A stretch of DNA of 35,915 nt. Source: Gammaproteobacteria bacterium. Its GTDB lineage: Bacteria > Pseudomonadota > Gammaproteobacteria > SZUA-152. Location: assembly GCA_022340845.1 (NCBI GenBank), contig JAJDNG010000019.1, forward strand, positions 1 through 35,915, given 5' to 3'. Each line of letters begins with the position of its first letter. The first letter of the stretch is position 1. Under the pieces are notes generated by a model. It saw nothing but the letters and a program-made list of their open reading frames with translations, was not told the origin of the DNA and ran no database searches. The position numbers and the translations under genes were made by a program. Of the stretch, positions 1-6,453 are shown in pieces.

Positions 1-569
1 GACGCTACGGCCGGGTCCATGGTTGACCAAGTGTAAGGTGCGGCACCGTTGGTTACCGTGAACTGCGTAGTATCACCAACGCCAAGCACGGCGATGTCCG
101 GGGCGATGGTGAGTGTGGCCAGCACTACATTGATGCCGCCGGTGGTGTCTGCGATGCCATTGGCATCGGTAGCGGTGATGGTTGTGCTACCCGCTTGTTC
201 AGCCGTTAGCAAGCCACTGCTGTCTATGCTGGCCACGGTGGGATCGCTGCTGCTCCAGGTATACGGTGGTGTACCTGCTGTTGCCGTAAACTGCAGGGTT
301 TGCCCCGGCGCAAGAGTGGCGCTCGCCGGAGTTATTGTAGTCTGCGTCACTTCAATGGAGTTGCTGCTTCCGCTTAAGCCGGTGCTGTCGGTTGCCGTGA
401 CCGTGACACTTCCTGTGGTTAAACCTATAAGCAAACCATTGGCATCGATACTGGCTAACGTAGGATTGTCTGTCGACCAAGTGTAAGGCGCCGTACCACC
501 ACTGGCATTAAACTGTACTGTGGCACCCACTGCCACTTGTGCCGAGTTGGGATTGATTTGTACTGTGCC
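1..569 (-). repeat. Tandem Ig-like (BIG2-type) domain repeats in the protease
   Basis: About residues 433-507, 508-581 and 582 to the edge are three copies of one module of about 74 residues. Each copy has a PYTWS strand, then a P-x-x-A/V-ASID segment. The two copies seen in full go on to a GLL turn and a TATD strand. The third copy is cut by the window edge, so the total copy number is unknown. Such modules usually act as stalks or sugar/surface-binding spacers; the role here is inferred. Confidence 0.85.
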
Positions 570-1865
570 TTGGACCGACGTCAATGCGTTGAATGCGTTC
601 AAGCGCCCTTTGGTGATGGTTCGGCTGGCTAACGAAGTCACTGGGTCCACGCCTTCCAATAGGGCGGCTTTGACTTCCTGGTAGGTCAGCGAGGGATTGG
701 TCGCAAATAATAAACCGGCAACACCGGTGACGTGAGGCGTTGCCATGGAGGTGCCGCTCAATACACGATAGCTATTACCGGGGGCGGTGCTGTAGATGTC
801 TACGCCAGGGGCGCCCAGGTCCACGGTATTGGCGCCGTAGTTGGAAAAACTGGCAAGCCCGTCCCTGTGGTCGGTGGCAGCGACGGAAATGATATTGGGT
901 AGATCATAGGTGGCGGGATAAGTGGGTTGAAAATCGTTGTTGGTGCCGTCGTTGCCAGCCGCCGCCACGAACAAATGGCCTTGGTTTTCCGCATTGACGA
1001 TGGCGTCATGCAAGGCCTGGCTGAAAGGGCCGCCGCCCCAGCTGTTGTTGGACACCCGCGCTCCCATCTTGGCGGCGTATTCAATGGCGCCAATAGCCGA
1101 TTGCAAGCTGCCACTGCCGTTGGCGTCGAGAAATTTCAGCGGCATGATACGCGCATTCCAATTTACCCCGACTACGCCGATGCCGTTGTTGCCCGCAGCG
1201 GCGATAGTGCCAGCCACATGGGTGCCATGAAAGTGGTCATCCATGGGGTCATTGTCGTTGTTGGCGAAATCCCAGCCGCGGTAGTCGTCAACAAACCCAT
1301 TGCCGTCGTCGTCTATGCCGTTGTTGGGAATTTCCCCTTCATTGGTCCACATATTGTCGCGCAAGTCTACATGGTTGTAGTCGACGCCGGAGTCGATCAC
1401 GGCGATCACCACATCGGTGCCGGTTTGAATATCCCAGGCCTCTGGCGCGTCTATGTCGGCATCCACTACGCCCAAGGTCTGGCCGGTGTTGTGTAGGCCG
1501 TACAAAGAGTCGAAATCGGCATCGTCGGGAATAGTCTGCATGGCGTGGACCTGGTAATTGGGCTCCGCATATTCGACGTTAGGGTCTTGCAATAAAGTCT
1601 GCAGAGTTTGTTGCACCGTAGTGTTGGATTGAAGCTTGGCAAAAGCCAGGCCCGGTACGATCTGGTACCATTGGGTCGCCGTGCAGCCGGCGGTGGAAAG
1701 CGAATTCGTTAGACTATTGGCGGTGATGGTGGTTTTGAATTTGACTAATACACCCGAGGCATAAGTGTCAGAGGTGGTGATTTGCCCGGTCATCGCATGG
1801 GCGGTGGAATTGAAAAAAAAGACGAATAAAAACAAATAGAAAAATAATGATCGTGCCTGATTCAT
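1..1865 (-). CDS. Secreted subtilisin-like serine protease (S8) with Ig-like repeats, 3' end cut by window edge
   Basis: The reverse strand from ATG at 1865 stays open to base 1, giving 621 codons without a stop, so the C-terminus lies outside the window. Residues 1-24 form a Phe/Leu-rich signal peptide ending in AHA. An inhibitor-I9-like propeptide follows (about 35-108, with VEYAEPNY near 98). The catalytic domain spans about 120-430. The S8 triad is visible as VIAVIDSGVD (Asp158), HGTHVAG (His213) and GTSMATPH (Ser373), and the oxyanion Asn305 is in AAAGNDG. From residue 433 come at least three Ig-like (BIG2-type) repeats. The protein is predicted to be an exported protease, either released or held at the surface by its unseen C-terminus. 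A strong GGGGAG Shine-Dalgarno lies about 8 nt before the ATG. Substrate unknown. The family call is secure. Confidence 0.95.
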   Translation of the reverse strand, partial: MNQARSLFFYLFLFVFFFNSTAHAMTGQITTSDTYASGVLVKFKTTITANSLTNSLSTAGCTATQWYQIVPGLAFAKLQSNTTVQQTLQTLLQDPNVEYAEPNYQVHAMQTIPDDADFDSLYGLHNTGQTLGVVDADIDAPEAWDIQTGTDVVIAVIDSGVDYNHVDLRDNMWTNEGEIPNNGIDDDGNGFVDDYRGWDFANNDNDPMDDHFHGTHVAGTIAAAGNNGIGVVGVNWNARIMPLKFLDANGSGSLQSAIGAIEYAAKMGARVSNNSWGGGPFSQALHDAIVNAENQGHLFVAAAGNDGTNNDFQPTYPATYDLPNIISVAATDHRDGLASFSNYGANTVDLGAPGVDIYSTAPGNSYRVLSGTSMATPHVTGVAGLLFATNPSLTYQEVKAALLEGVDPVTSLASRTITKGRLNAFNALTSVQGTVQINPNSAQVAVGATVQFNASGGTAPYTWSTDNPTLASIDANGLLIGLTTGSVTVTATDSTGLSGSSNSIEVTQTTITPASATLAPGQTLQFTATAGTPPYTWSSSDPTVASIDSSGLLTAEQAGSTTITATDANGIADTTGGINVVLATLTIAPDIAVLGVGDTTQFTVTNGAAPYTWSTMDPAVA

Positions 1866-2956
1866 TTTCTCTCCCCTAAAAAAGGCATTGCATACATTGG
1901 TTTGTTCGCCCGAAATCAATATGTTGCGTTGGTAATCAGGTAGGTAACGGGCAATTTTTTTTCCAGGCAAAGCTCCGCCACTGGGCTTATGCGCTTGCAT
2001 GCCACATTAACGGTTTTCTGGCTGGTTGCTTGTGGTGGTTCTGGTATTAGTCGTTGATAGACTGTAGCGAAACTTCAGGTAATGGAAAGTTAATATTACA
2101 TCTACAGCATACTACTCCTTGGTTGAAACTCAGCTTCCTTGACGACAACTTCTACCGCATTATCAATAGTACTATTTAAAGCGATTCATTGTTTTTAAGA
2201 CCGAATAAACTTTGATCTGCAACATTGTTGAAAACATGTTGGCATAAATTAATGCTTAAAAATTCAGTCTCTGCTGATCAAATGAAGACTCGCGGCAATT
2301 TTTACTTTTACTCAACACTAAGTCAACCGTTGCTTACGTAGTGAAATCCGTAGTTTAGCAAATCGCTATTGTGAGCAATGTGGAATTTCTTTTTTTTGTT
2401 CAGAAACTTAAATTAGAGAATTTGCCAAAATTATAGATTGTCTAAGAAAATACTTACATAAAGTTAAGGAAAATATTACACCTTGTAGTAAAGCGTCTTA
2501 CCGTGCTTGATTGCGGTCATCCTTCTGTTGCAGACGCGGTAAAAACTACTGCTAATGAATCCGTTCTTGACTGAGACACATGAAATTGGCGCCTGCGCCG
2601 GATTTGCCATTACAGGCCAACCGGATGCACCGTTTTGGCACAATTTTGCCGTACTCGGTGCCTTTGAGAAACGTTAAAATGAGTTTAAAAACAAAAAGAT
2701 AGTGAGTATTTGGTGTCTCTGGCGTCCAAATTGCTTGCGATAGGTATGGCCAGGGTATTGGAATTTTGTTATTCGTCCTGATACCGGCTATAAGTAGTGG
2801 CAATCACGCAGTTTGTTAGGTTACACTACGCCCAATTGCACGTTTTACAAGTCATTTCAGAAATTCCTCTCGGTGTTTCCTCGGCAAATTTCTTCGTTTG
2901 ATATGCAATTATTCGACTATTTTTTGATCTACATTTTTTGATAAGAAAGGTACAAC
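1866..2956. other. 1.1 kb AT-rich intergenic region without a convincing gene
   Basis: This stretch separates the divergent protease and cold-shock genes. Both strands carry frequent stops, and the longest open frame (minus strand, 2552-2803, 83 codons) resembles no family I know. Near 2588-2599 there is a perfect short palindrome, GGCGC-CT-GCGCC, in otherwise AT-rich DNA. The last 130 bases before 2957 should hold the cold-shock leader, because cspA-type mRNAs usually have long 5' UTRs. I could not place promoter boxes with confidence. Confidence 0.5.
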
Positions 2957-3163
2957 ATGGTTACAGGAACAGTTTAGTGGTTTAACGAATCTAAAGGTTT
3001 TGGTTTTATTACTCCGGACAGTGGTGATAAAGACGTATTCGTGCATTTCTCAGCGATTGTCGGCGACGGTTTTAGGACGTTGGCTGAAGGCCAAGTGGTG
3101 AGTTTCCAAGTGGAACAGGGAGCTAAAGGCCCGCAAGCTACGCAAGTCGTTGTGCAAAGCTAA
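2957..3163 (+). pseudogene. cspA-like: CspA-family cold-shock gene interrupted by an in-frame TAG at codon 7
   Basis: Reading from ATG 2957 gives MVTGTV, then TAG at 2975-2977, then [19 protein letters not shown] and onward to TAA at 3161. Apart from codon 7 this is a full-length 68-residue CspA-type protein. RNP1 (KGFGFI) and RNP2 (VFVHFSAI) are both intact and the C-terminal GAKGPQA is conserved. In the family the interrupted position is the invariant Lys of the TVKWFN segment, so one A-to-T change (AAG to TAG) explains the stop. An AAAGG Shine-Dalgarno sits 7 nt before the ATG. No plausible restart codon lies between the stop and RNP1. The options are a very recent pseudogene, a sequencing error, or readthrough. 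TAG is an ordinary stop in this genome (it ends purH, the ferredoxin gene and the 1167-residue gene). Confidence 0.85.
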
Positions 3164-3250
3164 GTACAAGGCTAAGTACAAGGTTAAGTAAAAAGCCAAC
3201 GTACAAAGCCAACGTACAAAGCATAAGTACAAATCGCAGTACAAAACTAA
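3152..3250 (+). repeat. Degenerate 12-13 bp minisatellite, eight units, starting in the cspA 3' end
   Basis: The last four codons of the cold-shock frame, GTGCAAAGCTAA, are unit one. Seven more variants follow back to back: GTACAAGGCTAA, GTACAAGGTTAA, GTAAAAAGCCAAC, GTACAAAGCCAAC, GTACAAAGCATAA, GTACAAATCGCA and GTACAAAACTAA. The array looks like a slippage expansion of the gene's own 3' end, followed by drift. It lies in the 3' UTR before the terminator. Confidence 0.85.
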
Positions 3251-3284
3251 TCTCGTAATAATAACAACAAGCTTTGTCATTCGG

Positions 3285-3330
3285 TCCCGCGCCCCCTTTT
3301 TCCGGGTGGCGTGGGATAGGTTTTCTTTTG
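3285..3330 (+). terminator. Rho-independent terminator after the cold-shock gene
   Basis: TCCCGCGCC at 3285-3293 pairs with GGCGTGGGA at 3308-3316 (9 bp with one G-T wobble). A T-rich tail follows at 3321-3330 and beyond. It ends the cspA-like transcript before the RRM gene. Confidence 0.75.
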
Positions 3331-3360
3331 TGTTTTAATCACTTCTCAATAACGTCTTGC

Positions 3361-3377
3361 GAGGGATTATTTCATTG
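3361..3377 (+). promoter_or_regulatory. Shine-Dalgarno that places the RRM start at TTG 3375
   Basis: GAGGGA at 3361-3366 is 8 nt before TTG 3375, which reads M-K-K-M-I-V. It is too far (about 17 nt) from ATG 3384 and lies inside the frame that would start at TTG 3357. The TTG start at 3375 therefore fits best. Confidence 0.6.
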
Positions 3378-3638
3378 AAAAAAATGATTGTGAGTAATCT
3401 GCCGTCCGATGCGTCTGAAGAATCATTGACGCAACTGTTTTCTGAGTACGGTACAGTTCGATCCGTGTATGTTGCTAGTGATGTTTTTACAGGTAGATGC
3501 CGTGGCTTCGGCACTGTGGAAATGGAGGGTCATGAAGCAAGAGCCGCGGTGGCTGGATTGGATGGAAAAATGTACGAGGGTAAATCCCTGAAAGTCCGGT
3601 TTGACGATGGCCGTGGTAAAGGTAAAAAGCGTCGCTAA
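3375..3638 (+). CDS. Small single-RRM RNA-binding protein
   Basis: About 87 residues forming one RNA recognition motif. RNP2 is IVSNLP near the N-terminus and RNP1 is CRGFGTVEM in the middle. A basic tail follows (GRGKGKKRR). Bacterial one-RRM proteins of this size bind single-stranded RNA, and several are cold-induced. The partner RNA here is unknown. The gene directly follows the cspA-like gene, but a terminator lies between, so it probably has its own promoter in 3330-3360. The start is taken as TTG 3375 because of the Shine-Dalgarno at 3361; ATG 3384 is possible. The family call is firm and the biological role open. Confidence 0.88.
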   Translation: MKKMIVSNLPSDASEESLTQLFSEYGTVRSVYVASDVFTGRCRGFGTVEMEGHEARAAVAGLDGKMYEGKSLKVRFDDGRGKGKKRR

Positions 3639-3700
3639 ATCCTTTCTTTACAGCAGTGAATGTTCCAACCGGTTTGCCGAGCCCAAAAAGATACGCAATT

Positions 3701-3744
3701 TTCAGGGGCTGTACGCCGGGTATTGTGCGATCAACACCCCTGAA
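3701..3744. repeat. Inverted repeat with 8-bp arms and a long loop
   Basis: TTCAGGGG at 3701-3708 is repeated in inverse as CCCCTGAA at 3737-3744. It lies between the convergent RRM gene (ends 3638) and the OB-fold gene (ends 3766 on minus). The 28-nt loop and the lack of a clean T tract make it a weak terminator candidate. Confidence 0.4.
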
Positions 3745-3765
3745 GCGTGCTTTAAAAAACAGGAT

Positions 3766-4137
3766 TTATTTGTGTTTTTCGATGGTGGATTGTTCGATCA
3801 AGATAGGATATTTATACCCAAATCCGAAATCCACGTTTAACGCCACTGTTCCGGTAATGGTCACTTCATCGCCCACATTGGCGGTTTGATCGCTGGTCAC
3901 CGTAATATCATTTGTGCCTTGTCCACCAGTGCCGTCCTGAATATGCAAGAAATTTCGTTTCATGATGCCATTGTTCACTTTTACAACTTTGCCGTGGATT
4001 TGAACGATTTTCCCATTCAGTTTTGCTTGATCGGTGTTAACAGCTTCAACCGTTTTCTTTACTGCGTCATCGGCTAGCAACGGTTGGGCGAAAAACATTG
4101 AGCAAGCCAGCAAAGCAGGTAATAGATATCGAGTCAT
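3766..4137 (-). CDS. Exported small OB-fold protein
   Basis: 123 residues. The N-terminus (MTRYLLPALLACSMFFAQPLLA) is a signal peptide with a likely cut after Ala22. LLAC at residues 9-12 is a borderline lipobox, so a lipoprotein is possible. The mature part contains GKIVQIHGKVVKVNNGIM, then NFLHIQDGTG, then a beta-rich GDEVTITGTVALN segment. This is the pattern of periplasmic OB-fold proteins often mislabelled as DNA-binding or tRNA/helicase-type OB-fold proteins. The ligand is unknown. It stands alone between a convergent RRM gene and a divergent HAD phosphatase gene. Its start is clear, with TAGGAGAA just upstream of the ATG. Confidence 0.75.
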   Translation of the reverse strand: MTRYLLPALLACSMFFAQPLLADDAVKKTVEAVNTDQAKLNGKIVQIHGKVVKVNNGIMKRNFLHIQDGTGGQGTNDITVTSDQTANVGDEVTITGTVALNVDFGFGYKYPILIEQSTIEKHK

Positions 4138-4312
4138 TTATATTCTCCTAAAGTTAAGCCTTCTTAGTAACATATTTAGGACTATTTTGAAAGTCTGGCT
4201 TAGCGCCCTCGTTGACCACCTATCCCCATCCCCTTTGATTTTCCCGTTGAAACTGTGCAGTATTTGATACTTACACAAAACTATAACCATTGCACAAGTA
4301 GAGTATAAGCCT

Positions 4313-5155
4313 ATGAAAGCGAATATCCTTTTATGCAGCGATCTTGACCGCACTATTCTTCCCAACGGTGCTCAACCCGAGTCACCACAAGCGCGTACCA
4401 AGTTGCGTTTGTTCGCAGACCGCCCGGAACTGATGCTCGTCTATGTGAGCGGCCGGCATGCAGAGCTGATCCGCGAGGCCATATCCGAATACCATATTCC
4501 ATTGCCGGATTTCGCGATTGGTGATGTGGGTACCACCATTTATCACATTCGTGACGACCGCTGGCATCCCTGGCAGGAGTGGAGCGAGGCCATCGCGCCG
4601 GACTGGAATGGCGCGCAACACGCTGATCTGGCAGCCCTGTTTAACGATTTAAAAGAGCTGCAGCTGCAAGAAGCTGAGAAGCAAAATACCTTCAAGCTCA
4701 GTTACTATACGCAGCCTGAACTTGATCACGATGCATTGATTGGTGAAATGAGCAGCCGATTGCGAAAACATAAAATCAAAGCCAGCTTGATTTGGAGTGT
4801 GGATGAATCGGCCAATGTGGGTTTATTGGATGTATTGCCGGAATCGGCCACCAAGCTGCACGCTGTGCAGTTTCTGCGTGAGCGCCAGGGATTTCAAGTG
4901 CAGCAAACCGTTTTCGCCGGCGATAGCGGGAATGACTTGCCGGTGGTCACCAGCGGCGAACTGCAGTCGGTATTGGTTAAAAACGCCCACCCCGATGTCA
5001 TTCATGCGGCGAAAAAAGCCCTGCAGGAAAAAGGGGCCAGCGAACAACTGTACGTAGCCCAGGGTGGTTTTTTGCAAATGAATGGCAACTATAGTGCGGG
5101 TGTATTGGAAGGCGTGGTGCACTTTCTACCGCAAACCAAACCCTGGCTGGAATGA
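4313..5155 (+). CDS. HAD-IIB hydrolase, sucrose-phosphate-phosphatase-like
   Basis: 280 residues. The HAD motifs are visible: motif I is CSDLDRTIL, with nucleophile Asp10 and acid/base Asp12; motif II is YVSGRH (Ser46); Lys181 and GDSGND (204-208) give motifs III and IV. The C2-type cap between them fits the sucrose-6-phosphate phosphatase branch of the family, which removes phosphate from sugar phosphates. Relatives also act on glucosylglycerol- or mannosylglycerate-phosphate, so the substrate is not fixed by sequence. No sugar-phosphate synthase is next to it in this window. The cytoplasm is the expected site, since there is no signal peptide. The position after the aspartates is Arg (DLDRT), where many HAD proteins have Gly. 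Confidence 0.8.
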   Translation: MKANILLCSDLDRTILPNGAQPESPQARTKLRLFADRPELMLVYVSGRHAELIREAISEYHIPLPDFAIGDVGTTIYHIRDDRWHPWQEWSEAIAPDWNGAQHADLAALFNDLKELQLQEAEKQNTFKLSYYTQPELDHDALIGEMSSRLRKHKIKASLIWSVDESANVGLLDVLPESATKLHAVQFLRERQGFQVQQTVFAGDSGNDLPVVTSGELQSVLVKNAHPDVIHAAKKALQEKGASEQLYVAQGGFLQMNGNYSAGVLEGVVHFLPQTKPWLE

Positions 5156-5301
5156 CGTGCGGTTGTGCTTGTAACCTCCGCGGGCACTCAGTGTCGAACG
5201 CTATTTGTGTACCGCTTTGAGCATGAGGGTTTTTTGGCGCCCCACAAAAGGATTAAGCAAAAATTGTGTATGTATTTCTTTGTAACTAAACTTAATTTTT
5301 T

Positions 5302-5327
5302 CTTCGTGCGCTTCGCGTGTTTCGTGG
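5302..5327. repeat. Three degenerate 9-bp repeats in an intergenic gap
   Basis: CTTCGTGCG, CTTCGCGTG and TTTCGTGGT follow each other directly. They lie in the 285-bp gap (5156-5440) between the convergent HAD and OmpA-family genes. Apart from these and the terminator at 5359 I see no gene in the gap; the 69-codon plus-strand frame at 5165 looks random. Confidence 0.5.
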
Positions 5328-5358
5328 TAGGTAAGGATTTTTCTATTCATGGACAGGC

Positions 5359-5393
5359 AAAAAAAAGCAGTTAGCCGCTAAGCAGCTAACTGC
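5359..5393 (-). terminator. Rho-independent terminator of the OmpA-family gene
   Basis: A perfect 9-bp stem, GCAGTTAGC at 5367-5375 and GCTAACTGC at 5385-5393, is followed on the minus strand by eight T residues (5359-5366 read in complement). On the plus strand there is no T tract, so it serves the minus-strand gene ending at 5441. Confidence 0.9.
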
Positions 5394-5440
5394 AACCTCA
5401 GGAGGCTTACGAAGGGAAGCGTTACTAAGTCAACAAACCG

Positions 5441-6208
5441 TTAAAATGCACTGACAATCAAACCGTCGGTATCCGTGTCGTCGCCATACTGCAGTTCCAC
5501 CCGGCGGTTTTCATCCCAATTTTTCTCGTCGTTGAGTGGAAAGGATTCGCCATAGCCGTTCACTTTGATTTGCGATTCGGATACACCATAGCTCATTAAA
5601 ATGTCAGCCACTCGCCGCGCGCGTTTTTTACTTACCACAAAATTGTTTTTTGCCGTGCCGCGGTTGTCAGAATACCCATTAACATTGACAAGGACTTCCG
5701 GATTATTTTGCAAATACTCCGCATGCGCTTTTAATATGTCCAGGCCTTGCTCGTCGACGTCGTATTGGTTGTATGCAAAATGGAAAATAGCGACTTGCGG
5801 TTTTTGCGATTCCGCGGGTTGAGGCACTTGCAGGTTGACAGGCATGGTGTCTGTTGTTTCAACGATTGAATCATTTTTTATAGCAGCTTCACTTGTATCA
5901 TCGGCCATTGTCTCGGTGGTTTGCAGGTTGAGCGATTCGGATTCGGCCGGCTCGGCATCAAGCATGGCTTCCTGGCCGGTTGATTCCTCGGAATGCATCT
6001 CGGTGATGGTGGATTCCGTCTCAACGTAAGTTAAGGTGTTTAAGTCGCTACTGCGGATGTCGGCTTCTTGCTCAATCGCCACATCTTCCTGTGCACCGAT
6101 GCTGGCGGTTTTTTCACTGGTGGCGGAACATCCCACGGCCAGAGCAATGGGGAAAGTGGCGATGACGAATGTTTCGATAAAACGGATTTTGGATTTTGCG
6201 TGTCTCAT
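5441..6208 (-). CDS. OmpA-family peptidoglycan-associated lipoprotein
   Basis: 255 residues. A basic and then hydrophobic signal ends in ALAVGC, so Cys27 is the likely lipidated residue. Residues about 30-135 are a Glu/Ser/Thr-rich acidic linker. The C-terminal 110 residues are an OmpA/Pal domain: FHFAYNQYDVDEQG starts it, NGYSDNRG follows, then a KKRARRVADIL helix and NGYGE, and NRRVEL closes it. This domain binds meso-diaminopimelate in peptidoglycan. The protein should be anchored in the outer membrane and clamp the cell wall. It is a single gene with its own terminator at 5359. It is not Pal itself, given the long linker and lack of tol genes nearby. Confidence 0.88.
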   Translation of the reverse strand: MRHAKSKIRFIETFVIATFPIALAVGCSATSEKTASIGAQEDVAIEQEADIRSSDLNTLTYVETESTITEMHSEESTGQEAMLDAEPAESESLNLQTTETMADDTSEAAIKNDSIVETTDTMPVNLQVPQPAESQKPQVAIFHFAYNQYDVDEQGLDILKAHAEYLQNNPEVLVNVNGYSDNRGTAKNNFVVSKKRARRVADILMSYGVSESQIKVNGYGESFPLNDEKNWDENRRVELQYGDDTDTDGLIVSAF

Positions 6209-6360
6209 GATTGGGGCTCCTTTACGTTGTCTCAGTTAATGTCAGTTAAAAGTTGATGGGGAAATCATCTTTCGTTGTGTATATTAAAGAGCAACAATCT
6301 GCTGAGAAGGCAGAGACAAAATACAAATGTGCGAGTGAATTCTGACGAAATGTGGAAACC

Positions 6361-6389
6361 GCACCAAACCCATGAAAATCATGGGGTGC
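6361..6389 (-). terminator. Possible weak terminator hairpin downstream of the 1167-residue gene
   Basis: CCCATG at 6369-6374 pairs with CATGGG at 6380-6385 around an AAAAT loop. The outer GCAC/GTGC pair extends the stem past a bulge. Only a poor T-rich tail follows on the minus strand, so the call is tentative. Confidence 0.35.
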
Positions 6390-6453
6390 GCGGAATGTGG
6401 TAGCGATGGATTGGGCTTGAAATGGCGCGGTTTACCGCAATGGGGAAGATACC

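Noticed and set aside
927-1496. 189-codon plus-strand frame opposite the protease
   Set aside because: It is the antisense shadow of the catalytic domain, whose motifs are all on the minus strand.
2552-2803. 83-codon minus-strand frame in the AT-rich gap
   Set aside because: It has no family resemblance, no Shine-Dalgarno and sits in DNA without codon structure.
2975-2977. TAG read as a sense codon throughout this genome
   Set aside because: purH, the ferredoxin gene and the 1167-residue gene all end naturally at TAG, so TAG is a normal stop here.
5165-5374. 69-codon plus-strand frame after the HAD gene
   Set aside because: Its end runs through the OmpA-gene terminator, it has no Shine-Dalgarno and no known motif.
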